64,000 nucleotides of DNA from Aphrophora alni (GCA_963513935.1 OY740768.1:68002231-68066230), one strand, 5' to 3'; positions 11,970-25,282 are shown, numbered from the stretch's first letter. Numbers and translations are program-made. Notes: generated from the letters alone by a model not told the origin.

Positions 11970-13370
11970 TTGCATACATGCAATGTCTTCCTTGTTTGTG
12001 CCGGCTACCACACAATTTATAGGTGTTTACTTATTTATACTTCGTAATAAGAAACTTGGTCTACCCTTTAATTATTTTGTTTTATTTAATAATATTCTTA
12101 CCTACAATTGCATTTAATATATCAAGTTGTTATTTAAATTATTTATTTATTCAGTTGTTGATAGTTATAGAAACACTTTAACAAATGTACAAAACCTTAA
12201 TTGACTTACCAAGGAATTACGTATTGCGTTCTGCGTTTTATAGTTTAATTGCTAATGTTAAACAAGTTGCTACAGAATAATTACATAAACAAGAAATGAA
12301 GGTGATAAAAGTCATATAATTGAATGTTAGCGCCAATGAAGTACAGAGTGCAGTCTAACATTTTTGTAATGAGTAACATCTAAAAAAAAAAAACTCTAGG
12401 TGGTTGTAAAACTATAGAAATCCTACTATTTTGGGTTGTATTTAGTAGATATTTATTAAATTGATTAAATTCTGGGTAGGTTTTACATCATTATATCTTT
12501 GCCCAGGTATATTTCAAAGCATCATCAGTTTACCCATTCATCAGCAAGTTTTAGGTATTTTTGATATAGAGGATAATGTTGATTTTAAGTAACCATTTTA
12601 ATTTATTGTTTATTAACAATTTGTTTAATTTATAATAATTGTTTATGGTATGGTGTCATTTCTCTGGAATTCTTAGTTGTAAAATGATTGGTTGACTCAT
12701 AGGAGTATTGGAGATTATTTTTTATGAAAATATTTATTATTTCTACTTTTCATTTAAAATAGTTATATAAATTTAGTATAAGTGTAATGATAAACTATAT
12801 TTGTATTGTTTTTAAATTTATTATTCACAAAAATTATTTTGGTTTCGTCATTTAAAGGATTTGTTTACTGTGTGAACTGAAACTTACGTTTCAAAATTAG
12901 TGCTATAGATCCTAAAGACATAGTATTTATAAGAAAGTACCGCCTACAGACAAACTCTAGAATATTAACATAACGGGAAATTGTTTTTCAGACATAATTA
13001 GTTTTTTCATTATGTTTAATTTGAAATCGAACGTCTTTTACCACAATTCATTTAAACTAAACAGTAAATATCTCACCTTTATTTTTGTGCGATAATTTCT
13101 TCTTGCTCCGATTACCTCGGTTTTGATACTATTAAATCATGTAAAAACTGTCATTATTAATTAATCACTACAATAAACTGTGGTAAATCATTCTAAAACT
13201 GGACTTCCTTATCAACATTATATATTAATTAAAAGTATTTAGTACGATTAGTTTAGTTTGATACCAGAAATAGGTTTATTATAAACGTTAAATTTAATAA
13301 ACTTAAATATTAAAAAAAAATTTTGTTGAATAAAACTTTTGAGTCATTATCGCCTTATAAAAAAGGAAGA
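11970..13370. other. AT-rich stretch, no feature
   Basis: No gene, tandem array or transposon protein relic recognised. Confidence 0.5.
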
Positions 13371-13379
13371 TAAAATAAA

Positions 13380-13570
13380 AGCCTTTGAGTACTGTAATAA
13401 AGTCAGGGTCGGAAGAGAAATCAGTTGGTCAAGAGAGAATAGATAGAATATATGGCAGAGAGGGATCTAACACGAGAATACATGATAAAAGGTACAGACC
13501 CAGCTAGGCTTCCTCGGAATTGCCAAGCCCATACTCATTCATGTGAGCCACTGGGGGCTATTAAACTTAA
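13380..13570 (-). repeat. Dispersed repeat, copy A (inverted relative to 57.6 kb)
   Basis: The reverse complement aligns over roughly 180 bp with 57555-57745. Shared phrases include GGGCTTGGCAATTCCGAGG versus GGACTTGGCAATCCCGAGG, then TAGCTGG(G/A)TCT, TTAGATCC and TCTCTT. The alignment runs through the whole segment with small indels. Retrotransposon-derived (SINE or LINE 3' part) is likely but unproven. Confidence 0.65.
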
Positions 13571-13904
13571 AATTAATTGATGATACCATTAGTTCTCCTT
13601 AGGTTTCGAATCTCTTTAACATTTTTTGACTTTCTTATATAAATAACATGTATGATAAAGATTAGGCTCAGAAATCCCTAGGAACTTTTTTAGTTGTAAA
13701 AATATAACGTAGAAAACATTTTCTTTTTAACTAAACACAGTATGTGTCAATGCTGAAAAATAGAAACAGAACTCAGTCTAAAGTTAAACCGAATGAATGG
13801 AGGGCGTGTGAGGGATGAATGGGTTGTATTTGACCAAGGCAATTTATCGTTGTTTGAAGTGAATTGCAGCGGTGGCCACTGGAAAATAGCCCCAATAAAG
13901 ATAA

Positions 13905-13975
13905 TACATGGACTGGCAACGTGGTTACCGTAGTAATAGTAGTAATCAGACCTGGGTTCGAGGCTACAATTAGGA
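13905..13975 (+). mobile_element. tRNA-like SINE head
   Basis: An A-box-like TGGCAACGTGG (13914-13924, one mismatch to TGGCNNAGTGG) is followed 30 bp later by a B-box-like GGTTCGAGGCT (13955-13965). This is the spacing and order of an RNA polymerase III promoter in a tRNA-derived SINE. The sequence between resembles a diverged tRNA anticodon arm. It is not a functional tRNA gene: the acceptor stem is not recognisable. Confidence 0.45.
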
Positions 13976-14214
13976 ACTAACCAGCCTTGTCAAACAAATT
14001 GCCCTCTTCACGCGGGAGTTGCTTCAGTTTTTTTTAACATCAAATTACAGATTACTTTAAGGTTTTGTGAAGTGATCGATATTTTATTTGGGTACATTTC
14101 ATTGAGCAGCAATCACAAAAGGTTTTCCCACGATCTGATGTCAATACCAATATGATAACATACTATCTTTGATTTGTCCATGTAGAAAAATGTTGCAGTT
14201 CTTTATTTATTAAT

Positions 14215-14263
14215 AGTAATAATAATAACACTACTACTACTACTACTAATAATAATAATAATA
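14215..14263. repeat. Trinucleotide microsatellite (AAT/ACT)n
   Basis: Runs of AAT-type triplets flank a block of ACT triplets. Such tails often mark the 3' end of non-LTR elements, but no element was identified here. Confidence 0.85.
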
Positions 14264-14500
14264 GTTTGTTTATTATTCATATTACAGATTTGTCGAAAAA
14301 GCATATATACAATAACGGTATAGTGTACATAACTAACATCGAAAACGAAATCCATAAGAATTGTATACAACAAAATACAATGAAAAAATAAAATTAAACT
14401 TAATATTACACCAGTATACTTACGACATAACCCAGAGGTCTTCTGCCAGGTTGGCAAAATTAACAAAAATATGTAGCATGACTTGTGAGATAACATTAGA

Positions 14501-14689
14501 TAGAATAAAACTCGAACACAAGATAACACAAAAATTAAGTTTACTTAAACGCGGTTCAACGACAAAGTCGCCATCCTAAGTTATAATTTAGTTACTCATG
14601 TATCACCGAGGATGGCGACTTTGTCGTTGAAACGCGTTTGATTAGGTAAACGTAATTTTTGTGAGATCTTGTGTTCGAGTTTTATTCTA
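14501..14689. mobile_element. Fold-back element with hammerhead-like arms
   Basis: The left arm (14501-14578) and right arm (14608-14689) are reverse complements over about 80 bp with around 90% identity by eye, separated by a 29 bp AT-rich loop. Both arms carry the block GGCGACTTTGTCGTTGAA. The right arm reads ATCA, CCGAGGA, a GCGAC/GTCGT-type stem, GAAACGCGTT, TGAT. That order matches a minimal hammerhead ribozyme with one core change (T to C in the CTGANGA box). The left arm is further decayed (GAACC instead of GAAAC). It shares this block with the elements at 43.2 and 47.7 kb. Confidence 0.75.
14602..14642 (+). ncRNA. Degenerate hammerhead-ribozyme-like motif
   Basis: Order of parts: ATCA (stem I 5'), CCGAGGA (core, should be CTGANGA), stem II, GAAA, palindromic ACGCGT (stem III), T, then TGAT (stem I 3'). 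Stem I is 4 bp. The core change makes activity unlikely. Confidence 0.4.
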
Positions 14690-14699
14690 ACAAAAATAT

Positions 14700-16250
14700 A
14701 TTTATTCAACATATTTTAATAGTTAAATTCCAAAATATTTTGATGTCTTTATTTCTACGCTTTCTACACGTATTTTATTAAACTATACCAACTTTACTTA
14801 TTAAAAATATTTATTATTTGTGTTATACCAGGACTCTGCCCCCAAATAACTTTTTATAATTTCGTCTAAAGTTCAACATTTATCCTAGAAATGAATAATG
14901 TATTTCTCCTTCCTTCAAAGAACAGTATCATACATTTCTCCCGTATTTCGTTAAGGAGTAACATCACACTCCATTCTTTAAATATTGTGCTGATGACATT
15001 CCATGTATATTTGTGGTTTATGAAAGTCATATGCCCTAAACAAATATTAAATTTACTATAAATATTATGAAATTGAAGTCTATTTACACTCCAACCATGT
15101 AGTCCTGATATCCGTTCCTAATTCCCAAAATCGTTTAATGTTTGCAATCATTGCTCCTTCTTTAAACACTTTAAAAAAATCCAAATTATACATGTACTTT
15201 TCTCCCAATTACGAATTTAAACTCAAGAAATCTGATCAGCTAATTATGTTGACATTCATCAATAGTAACAATATTAATCGTAATAAATCTGATGAAGGTA
15301 TTCCAATAATTAACAATAAAACTTTTGAATATAATACTAAACATTTTGTGTGAGATTAATTTATGTATAGAAGGTAGCAATTAAATAGTCAATAACAATT
15401 TCCGTAATAATAATAACATTTAAACTATCAAGTTTGGGGAAATTGTATTACCCTTTGTTGATTAAGAAAAAACTATTATCAAGAAACACAGTTTGTTACA
15501 ACTGAATAACGGGTTCATAAATTGAGTTACAAATGAAACTTTTAAGATGTAATAATAAAGGGGAAATTTGTGAGTTTTGTTTAAAATAAGGGTGTCGTCG
15601 TAGGAAAAACTGTACGCCATGGGAAACTTTGGTACTTGTATATTTAAAAGGTGAATTATTTTTTATTTAATTATTTATTATTAAGCATTAATTATTAAAT
15701 TTTTATTATTAAGTATTTCCTAATAAAAACAAAGAACCATTCTCAGTTTTTGAAACATGGGTTAATGCTTTTTAAAATCTAAATTACGAATTTCTTACAT
15801 AAATAAACCTAATAAATAATAAGAAATGAGAAGTAACATATTTATCATTAAATCCCATGAAGTTATTCTTGACTGACAATCATTTTGACTTAGACCTATT
15901 AATAAAACTAAGTTTAGATATATATTGAAATATCGTTAAATTATTTTCAGTAGCACATATTGAAAGTTTACAGTTTAATAAATAAAATGCAAGACTTTTT
16001 AAAAACAAAGTAATAAATTCCAGTTAGTTCAGAAGAAGAAAAAAACTAAGGATGATGATTTGGTAGTTGTTTTTAAAATAAATCTGTTATTATGGATATA
16101 GGTTTGGTTCTTTCATTTATTGAATGAAATTAACAACTTATTAAATCATTACAAAAGTCTTGACAGTTCAATCAAGTGTGTTATATATTGCAGTCTCTGA
16201 ACTATTTAAGTTTTATTTAGACTTTGACTCCAACAAACTTCTAACACAAT
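14700..16250. other. AT-rich stretch, no feature
   Basis: Short open frames only, with no coding or repeat signature. Confidence 0.5.
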
Positions 16251-16254
16251 TTCT

Positions 16255-16400
16255 CAGAAAGTCATGTCCCAGGAGATGATCTCGAGAGCAGATATAATAG
16301 GATAATAATTATCTAACGGAGAAGAAGACGAGGGCAATGATGGATAGGCGCGAGTCAAACGGCCAACACTAGGAATGTCATCTGACAGGATACATCCAAC
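16255..16400. other. GC-richer island, unclassified
   Basis: About 145 bp of purine-rich, higher-complexity sequence with no open frame of note and no second copy in the window. Possibly a regulatory or conserved non-coding element. Confidence 0.15.
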
Positions 16401-17298
16401 TTTTTTTCAAATACTTCAACTTGTCTGGCCTAACCAGTGACAGCCAACACACATTCGTTTTTGTGCTTTAAAAGTATGACCACCTCTTAGTAGTCTTGTC
16501 TCTATCATATATAGTTTAGTTTTTATGATTCAGTTTTATATCCTCGATTTTATTAAGAACACGTCCTGTTTAGCTTTAAAAATACAAGTAATCTGTTGGT
16601 TTCATCTGCATTGAGAGTTTAACAGAAATATTTAATAAATAATTTGACACTTGTTATGTTTATTGTAAATTGTAGTTTATTAATTAAACACTCTAATAAC
16701 GTTTTTTTTATCGGACTTTAAATAATTTCTGAAAATACGAACTGATTCAGGTGTCCGTTATGATTCTTTGATACATAATATTTTCATTACACATTAATAG
16801 CTTTGTATACACCATCTTTTAACTCCCATAATTCTAGCGCATACAGTATTTAAATTAGGTTAAATATTGCGAAATGTAACATATATTATTGTTTTTTACA
16901 AACTATTACGTCACCATAAACTAACTTTTAATTATGTAAAAGTCAAAAACACATGCGTTCTGTTAAACATTGTTCTATTGGCTTATATTATTTTGTTTTA
17001 TTTATTTTGTAAATCAATGCCTACAAATATTATGTTTTATCGAAAACGGACGATTTATACATGATTGCCATAATGTTGGACTTATCTCAATTATCATCGC
17101 CCCAACTCTCAATTAATATTAACCTAGATCTAATCATTCAGTGAAAATGTTTCTTAGTATCAAAACCAAAAACATATTGAGCAATTTCTACAGTTCTACA
17201 TTGCATGACAATTATTTTCCACATTACTCAGCTCATATCATAACAGATTTGAGTTGTATAAGGCTTATGAATCACTGCAGCACTGTGGTGAATATACA

Positions 17299-17363
17299 AT
17301 GAAAGAAAATTCCCAATAACCTCAATAAAACAAATTGTAGTTTTGGGAAATTTTCTTTCAATC
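17299..17363. repeat. Short hairpin, about 18 bp arms
   Basis: AATGAAAGAAAATTCCCA and, 28 bp later, TGGGAAATTTTCTTTCAAT pair almost perfectly. The size is in the range of a small-RNA precursor, but nothing else supports that and the arms are AT-rich. Confidence 0.6.
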
Positions 17364-17369
17364 AATATA

Positions 17370-20300
17370 TAAGCATTTCGTACTACACATACCGCACTAA
17401 ACCTCGGAAAATTTATTCACTCGAATGTTAGTTAAAAATATCAGTTAGATATTTACAGTCAGATATATACACAAAAAATATAGACATAATTCCTAAAATA
17501 TTGTAAATGAAACTAGAGGCTTTAAACTAATGAAAATGTGACATATACATTTCTGTACTATTACAAATACTTCTTTTGTAACGTAATTGGAAAATACAAT
17601 TATCAATCTTAAAAGCAACAAAAATCTACAAAAAATGTAGGTTAATAAAATATAAACAATTTTATTTGTATATTTTGTTACTTGACATAAGTGTATTGAC
17701 AAAATATATTTAAAATGCTTTTATCATTCAAATACATTCACCACTTTTTTATCGAAGTCTACAAAAATCCATTAAGACCATATTTAAGTCAAAGAGGAAT
17801 GATCAAGCAAAATTTTACTTTATATATAAAATTATCTTGAAAACATTTATATGTATATTGCAAGTTTTAATTGAAAAGAATTCCACAGCTTTTTATTATA
17901 GTTAATTGGTATGCATCATTAAACGTACAATTGAACAGTTTGCATTTTATCCAAGTAAATAATAAAGAGAAATGTGGCGTACACAATGGAGTCAAGTCAA
18001 TGTAAACATACACTGGATGGAATATCGTATCGTTTATTCCACGTTTAATTACATGTGTCCGACCTGAGATTGGGATCAATGCCGTCCGTGCTCGGCTCAT
18101 TTGAATCGTCCGGATTCCGGCGAGCGCTGTTTTGATGCAAGGCTGGATTCTTCAAATCGAAAACAACAACAAAAAAACACAACCAAGAAATATATTGCTG
18201 CAGCCCAAGAGATGTATCTTGCTTTTTTCTTTCTTTTTTTTATTCGCCTTTCTTTTTGTTTCGACGGTTTTTTTCTCTTCATAACTTTGGGTTTCGAGAC
18301 TTCAACATGCTCCAAGACAAGATCTTAAAGATTGGAAACAACAACCTGTTTCGAAAGTCATGTACACGTTTCAACCGTTATACCCTTGAATATATTTTGG
18401 TTGAACGAAACCACGTCCTTCAGTTTTAAATTAATTCAAACTTTGAATAACACTGCGATTGTATTCAAAAATATATATCTATATATTATGTATGGTTGCT
18501 TAGTTTACAGAGACGTTCATCTTACCAGATAACAAACGTGACAATCAAACATTTTAATTCACTGAGTTGTCATCAGACATATATGAGATTCCATTTAACG
18601 ATCTTATAGTAATTTAATTAATTTATTTGGCATATGTAAGACTATTTTTATTTGTCGGAGTAAAGAAATAAATATTAATTCTTACTGGTTTTAAAATAAC
18701 AATAATCTTCTTTTTTTTACGAGAATGGGATGGTAACACTCGAAATTATATTCAGTTATATTAGCACAAATTCATAAATAATTTTAAAGATTACTTCCTA
18801 AAAGTATCGTATAACCAACTTTATTGGGTTAAAATTATTACAATTGAATAAATATATGAAATATGCCGAATACACATTTTAGTTCAAGCGAGCGTAGTTC
18901 ACACTCATCCTCTTAGCATTAACGCTACCCATTAATTAATTTAATGATATAATTATTACACAAACAAATTATTTGTTTTTGAGTCCGTACATTTATTAAA
19001 TTTCTTCAACTAATTACCTCCGACCTAATACATATATAAATAAATTGCACAGTTCTTTATTAATGGCTTCGAACATTTCCCTGCAGAGTACGTGATTTAA
19101 ATATCAAAATAAAGTCATTATCTCACATAAAAAATTAATATTATGCATAATCTATTTTAAACAAATTGCAATTAACTAATGTTGTGTATTTTTATTTTAA
19201 TCAAAATTATAAAAATCAAGCATTAATTTTATAATGTAGGATATAGTTTTGACACAATAATTATTATGTATGGGTGAAAAATAATAAAAAAGAGGTTTGA
19301 TTGGATAATCGAAAGAAGAATTATTGTTTCTTTAAAATGTTTCAGAATTAATCAACTAAGCTAAAACTATTTATAATTTATTATCTTCAGCAGTTGTAAA
19401 TTAAGAAATTAAGGACGATTTTTTGACTTTGAAATTAAAAACCAATTTAACCCCAGAGTTAAAGAATTTAATTTCTAAATCAAGGATTACCTAGTCACTT
19501 CAGAGAACCTAGATTACATGGTCAAGATTCGAGTTAAGTTTTCAAAATGCAAGACTAGTTTACTAAATATTTTACTTTGAATGTAATCATTAAAGAACCA
19601 GATTGGAGAATAATCTGAAAATAGTGAAATGATTGTGACTTACTTATCATTATTATGGTTACTTATCACGTATATTTGCTTTAGGCCAAAATACACTGCA
19701 GTAAGATATTTTGTAAACGTAATGTCTCACATTAGTACTAGCAGTTATGTAGCTAAAGCCGGTAGGTTTTTCATTATTCAGCGATATAACATTTAAATAC
19801 ATAATTAAGTAATGGGGTTAATATTTAGTTACTTGTAGCTCATAAGATTGTAAAATATAAACTCGTTAAAGCTGGCTTGCTAAGGAGCAGAAATAACCAG
19901 CCAATAAAAGAAATACGTAACTAAATTTATTTCACTGTCTCACACTTTGTAAATCCACCACCAACAGCAATCAGGTTACAATGAGCACAAATTTTAAAAA
20001 AAATCTTTCATAAATTTCTAACCAGTAGTTTCAAAATTGAGCGACTTTTTTACATCATCGTCTAACAAAACAATACCAATTTTTAGACACAAGAACAAAT
20101 TATGAGATAAACTCAGGAATTTACTTATAAAAAAACACTGTTTTTAGGAAAGTAAAACATAAACTGATAGGCTTTTAGCACTTTTCTACTTTAGTTAAAT
20201 TCTGTATACGTTTGTACAGTTTTTTACAAGTAAATTTATTTTAAAAATATAATCTGTAGAACTGTCACATGACAATAATAAAATACCGCTAATGTAACAT

Positions 20301-21714
20301 TCAACTGACTAAAAAAATAATCAGAAATCACCATTTTATTTTATTTTAAAAATAGTATGTAAATCTTGATTTCTTGTGAGTAAAAAATATGTCCTACAAC
20401 CAAAATAGAAAAAAACGATAATATTAATCAAATAATAACAATAAAAAGATAGAAGAATTCTAGAGGATCAAAATTATATCAGAATTTTAACGAAGCATGG
20501 TCAACAAGATCACCAAATAGCCTTGACGATTCAGTGCAAACACCACCAATGTTAGTGAACATCTATCTCTGTTTGCATCTCTTCCGGTAAACAAATCATA
20601 ATCAATCGAAATTTAGGGTCAAAATAAGCCATCATGTACCCATAAGTACTGTTGTAGACCAAATAAACAGTTGGTTTAATATATATTCACTCACACATAT
20701 AACAAAATATTAAAAATAAATTTAAAACACTATCTGGACGCAGAGTATATTTTATCATTCCCTTCAATCATTTTCAGTTTTCCTCACTTTACAACGTCTT
20801 TCAATTAATTGTTGTAATTCCTCTAAGTTCTTATAATTAGAGGCTTTGAAACAAATATAAAGAACATTTTCTTGTTAAGGTGTGGGGGGGGGGAATGAGG
20901 TGTAAGCATAAGCCCTTTTCAACACTGCCTTCCTTATTTAACGTTGTCTTTATACTAAATTCTTTAATATTAAGAAATATCTATTTTTTACAATCCCCTG
21001 ATTTTCTTCTACGTACTTTGGTCTCTAAATTTTAAAAAGGTGGAAGATTCATGCGAGCAAATTAAACACATTTTTTGTCAATAAAACAGAAAATATAATA
21101 CTTCTTTAAAATAAATAGCATATACAATACCACCTAATACTTCCAGCAATTTTGTAGTTTTGATATTTTAAAACATTATTATTTTAAAAACTATGTTAAT
21201 CATTAAAACATTTTTTTTTTTAGTTTATAATATTAAAATTGTTAAAATATTTTAAAGTTTAGTATAAAAATGATCAGATATTGTAATGAAAATAAAAATG
21301 ATTTTTTTTTTTAAATTAATGTTAGTGTTTGTATCTGATTCCTTACTAATCAGTTAGTTTACATTATAGTAGTGTCTCTTTAATATTTTTATTCACGCTA
21401 AAAAAGTTCTTTTTAATTTGAGAATATTAATTTTTATTTTGAAAATACTCTTATTAAAATATTTCAAAAATTAAATTAATTAAATTATATTGGTTTTAAA
21501 GTTTGTACAAAACTATTTTATTGCTTCACAATTTACGTATAGCAATAAACTAACACTTCGTTAGTATAATCATTATATAATTTTATTTTATAAGTTCTGT
21601 AAAATTAATTTCTAGTCTTAAAAGAAAAGACTATCTTAAACTGACAAGAAAATACGATATGAAGATTTTCAATTTTCAAGATAAAACTATTCTAGTGTAA
21701 AATTTAATCAATAA

Positions 21715-21715
<1 letters not shown>
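17370..21715. other. AT-rich intergenic DNA with one GC-richer patch near 18030-18330
   Basis: No gene was recognised. The patch at about 18030-18330 is open on both strands and includes a T-rich tract. Its overlapping frames (17867-18100 minus, 18097-18315 minus, 18101-18328 plus) are low-complexity (Lys/Arg-rich or Phe-rich) and not credible proteins. Confidence 0.45.
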
Positions 21716-21720
<5 letters not shown>

Positions 21721-21756
<36 letters not shown>

Positions 21757-21757
21757 A
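21721..21757. repeat. (CA)n microsatellite
   Basis: Near-perfect AC dinucleotide run of about 37 bp, with one T near the end. Confidence 0.97.
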
Positions 21758-22265
21758 AATTAAAAGTTAAACTCAAAAGACGGGACTCAAAATAAATCGA
21801 ACATATTTCCTCAACACCGGCTAATATTTGTGTAATTATTTCCTTACATTTTGGTAATGGTCAATTTTATTTTTAAATTTTATAAAATTAATATTATTAT
21901 AAACTTCGTTTGGTATTTGTTTCCCACTATCAGAACTCTTGATACTTCCATATTTATTTGGTCTATTTTGAACTTTATGAATTACCATGAAAATTTTTAA
22001 GATATCATTTATTTCACATTTTATAAACACAAAAATCAAAGACAAAATGAGCCAATAGAATGGAAACCTATAAACAACTGCAACAATAACAATGTGTCAA
22101 ACTCACTTTATACGGTGTTGCAGAGGACTTTAAATTGCCTTTTTTGTGAATTTTTGTATTTTCATGTAAAACTACTTACTTTTTGTTATAACCATAGATC
22201 GACATTTACAACTAAACTGTTGCTCAATGTACTTGTTGTTTTCTACACGCGATTCCATAAGTGTA

Positions 22266-22500
22266 CTATCATTCATATACACACTTATACATAAGATCTA
22301 AGCTGGGGGTAAACTATACACTTTCCTATTCACAAGACGCAATTCACATCTAAGTAAAATAAATAAATAAACAACCTTCCACCTCACTCAATTATGTGAT
22401 ACCATTCTTTTTTTTCCTTGATACCCAAATTATTAATAACTGTACTAATTACAGTGCACAGGTACAGACAAGAGCAACGACAGACGGACTTTTTTTTGTC
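22266..22500 (+). repeat. Dispersed repeat pair, copy 1
   Basis: Aligns in the same orientation with 25984-26330. Shared blocks in order: ATCATTCATA, AAGATCT(A/C)AGCTG, TTTCCTATTCAC, AATAAATAA, CTTGATA, AATTATT and CAGT-TA-GTGCA. Copy 2 carries extra sequence in the middle. No coding relic is recognised; the strand is nominal. Confidence 0.65.
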
Positions 22501-22509
22501 GAAAATCAC

Positions 22510-23260
22510 TTTTCTTTATTAAACTGTTGAACGAAGTTCAAATTTTATTACTAACCCGAACTTAGCTAACATTTAACATAAACATTTGTTTATGAGGGTT
22601 AACATCTCAGTCTACGAGTTCAACTGCCTTCTGAAAAATCTCTCCTATTTTGAATTATTTCTAATATTTTATTCTTATATTTTCAACTATTTTTAAAAAA
22701 TTCACAAAGTTTTTTAAAAGTATTCGAATTAAAACAATTTTAACGCAATTTAGGCTCTAAACTGCGTTACTCAGAAAACGCAACTTTCAATAAATACAGA
22801 CTGAAATTGTCATTGCTCTCATCACGTTTACTGGAACCATTTACTTTCATGTTACGAGTGCAAAATTTTAATGCAGAGTAGAAAATGATTATATTTTTCT
22901 GTAAAATTGAATTAAGGATTTTATAAAACTTGTAATATTTATATGTTTTGAACTTGATTTTGTAGGCTGAGCTTGAATTTACTTTGTATTTTCATCTAGA
23001 ATAATATGTGCAAAAAAACAATACTTGAATATCAGAATTTCCAATACTTCTAAAACAAATTCGATAAATTTTCTTGAAGGACTGGGCTAATTGGATATAA
23101 TATTTGATTTTTTTTAGGCGCTCATTTCAAATTTAATACTGGGTTGCTGTTCATACGAAATATTTTACTATTCTCGAAATATTGCTGCATATTCATAAAC
23201 TATCCGTACTTTTAATGAAATTTACAGTTTTTACTCCAGGTCGGTTCAAAAAATAAACCT
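22510..23260. other. AT-rich stretch, no feature
   Basis: Nothing beyond AT-rich filler was recognised before the minisatellite. Confidence 0.5.
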
Positions 23261-23266
23261 GAGGCC

Positions 23267-23840
23267 TGTTTTCCCTCGCGTACTCGTGTGTGCGAACTTT
23301 TTTCCCTGTACTCGTGTGTGCGAACTGTTTTCCCTCGCGTACTCGCGTGTGCTAACTGTTTTCCCTCGCGTACTCGTGTGTGCGAACTGTTTTCCCTCGC
23401 GTACTCGTGTGTGCGAACTGTTTTCCCTCGCGTACTCGCGTGTGCTAACTGTTTTCCCTCGCGTACTCGTGTGTGCGAACTGTTTTTCCTCGCGTACTCG
23501 TGTGTGCGAATGTTTTTCCCTGTACTCGTGTGTGCGAACTGTTTTCCCTCGCGTACTCGCGTGTGCGAACTGTTTTCCCTGTACTCGTGTGTGCGAACTG
23601 TTTTCCCTCGCGTACTCGCGTGTGCGAACTTTTTTCCCTGTACTCGTGTGTGCGAACGGTTTTCCCTCGCGTACTCGCGTGTGCGAACTGTTTTCCCTGT
23701 ACTTGTGTGTGCGAACTGTTTTCCCTGTACTCGTGTGTGCGAACTGTTTTCCCTCGCGTACTCGTGTGTGCGAACTTTTTTCCCTGTACTCGTGTGTGCG
23801 AACTGTTTTCCCCCGCGTAGTCGTGTGTGCGAACTGTTTT
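23267..23840. repeat. CpG-rich 28/31 bp minisatellite, about 20 units
   Basis: Units read TTTTCCCTCGCGTACTCG followed by TGTGTGCGAACTG (31 bp), or the same without three bases at CTCGCGTAC versus CTGTAC (28 bp). Further variation is TCGTG versus TCGCG and GCGAA versus GCTAA. Both unit lengths leave remainder 1 on division by 3, so each forward frame cycles through the same three peptides and none meets a stop. That explains the three overlapping open frames of 115-194 codons. There is no reason to believe they are translated. Confidence 0.95.
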
Positions 23841-23849
23841 GTTCGATTT

Positions 23850-24090
23850 ATTTATTGTCCGATTTGAAATAAATTTCCCAAGATATTCTATTACATTTGC
23901 TTTTGTGCGTTTCTAGTAAAAAATCAAATAAAACATATGAATTTGGTTTTTAATTACTAGAGACGCATGATGAAAGGATAATTCAACCGGTCTCTGCCTG
24001 CTTTGTGTCGAGATGACCACTTTCTGTCTCGGTTTTAGTCTCAGGTAAAAGTCTTGTGAAAAGTATTACAAGAAGTATAGGTGTTAAGAG
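23850..24090. other. Short non-repetitive spacer
   Basis: Lies between the minisatellite and the AT run. No feature recognised. Confidence 0.4.
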
Positions 24091-24093
24091 TAA

Positions 24094-24096
<3 letters not shown>

Positions 24097-24142
<46 letters not shown>
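24097..24142. repeat. (AT)n microsatellite
   Basis: Uninterrupted AT dinucleotide run of about 46 bp. Confidence 0.97.
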
Positions 24143-24144
<2 letters not shown>

Positions 24145-24149
24145 TAATT

Positions 24150-25245
24150 ATTCCATTCTTTAAGTTTAGAAAGTATTTTTACTCTACTACTAAAAAATAA
24201 TATATCCGTTTGGCAGAAAGGAACCATAAGCGGTGAGTTCGGCCTATCAAAAGGGAATATTTTTGTGAAATAACTATGTTTGAATGGTAACTTATATCGT
24301 CATCAGTTCTTTAAAACTTTTAAAAATTCTAAGAATATTTGATAATTTTTAGGTGTATAGTTATTACATTTTAAAATTAAATATAGGTTGCACATATCAC
24401 ATTTATTTTGTGTTTTTATATGTTATTAAAAAACAATTTAATAAGGAGCATAACTCTAAGTTTATAATTATAAAAAATAAATAGGCTACCCAGGTTTGTA
24501 CAGAGAAAACAATTCATCAAAGGAAGAAAGAAGTGGAGTTATTTTAATTTTAAGATGACCTAATCATGCAAACTTGGTACTTTCAAGATCGTTAACGTAG
24601 AATTAATTTCAAACTTAAGTTTATTATTTTTTACTTTCTTTGTAGGATGTTAATTATCTAAACCTACATACCAAATTCGAGGGTTGTTGGAGATTGAACA
24701 TAAACCCTGACCACTCAAACATTTTTTTAAATGGTATATTTTCAAAATTACCTTTGTATATATGTGGAGTGTCTGCATGACTGTATGTGGAAGTTGTATA
24801 CTATTTTTGTGCAACATTTATTACATAAAATAATACGAAAGTCTTGTTTTCAAGTGTTTATTGGCTCTCGATCTCGTTTGTAGTACCGAGAGACGATAGA
24901 CGTTAAAACATAAAAGCGTTTTATAGCCATATAAGTTGTGTCTTGAATAGAGCAACAAAATAACACCTTGTTTGACTCAATAGAGAAAAACTAACGGAGT
25001 AATGAACACAAAAACCGAATGACTCTGGTAATTTATTACAACAACAAAAACTTGTATAAAGAGCTATTTATACTTCATTGACAGCAAGAGTATTTAAATG
25101 TATACAGAAAGTGTAGATTATTGCATTGTGCTCTGAATCGAAACAACTTTGTTTTAGCAATATTTTACTGCTTTGACAATAATGAATATATCAGTACAAG
25201 GTTTTAAATATTCGAGCAATATTAATGTAATAATTTCGTTGTAAC

Positions 25246-25282
<37 letters not shown>

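Noticed and set aside
14203..14529. 108-codon minus-strand ORF
   Set aside because: Its C-terminal part is the AAT/ACT microsatellite and its N-terminal part overlaps the fold-back arm; the rest is hydrophobic low-complexity translation.
18097..18328. Lys/Arg-rich minus ORF and Phe-rich plus ORF
   Set aside because: Complementary readings of a T-rich tract on the same DNA; no gene structure.
23286..23872. Three overlapping plus-strand ORFs of 115-194 codons
   Set aside because: They are the same 28/31 bp repeat read in three phases; unit lengths congruent to 1 modulo 3 explain the lack of stops.
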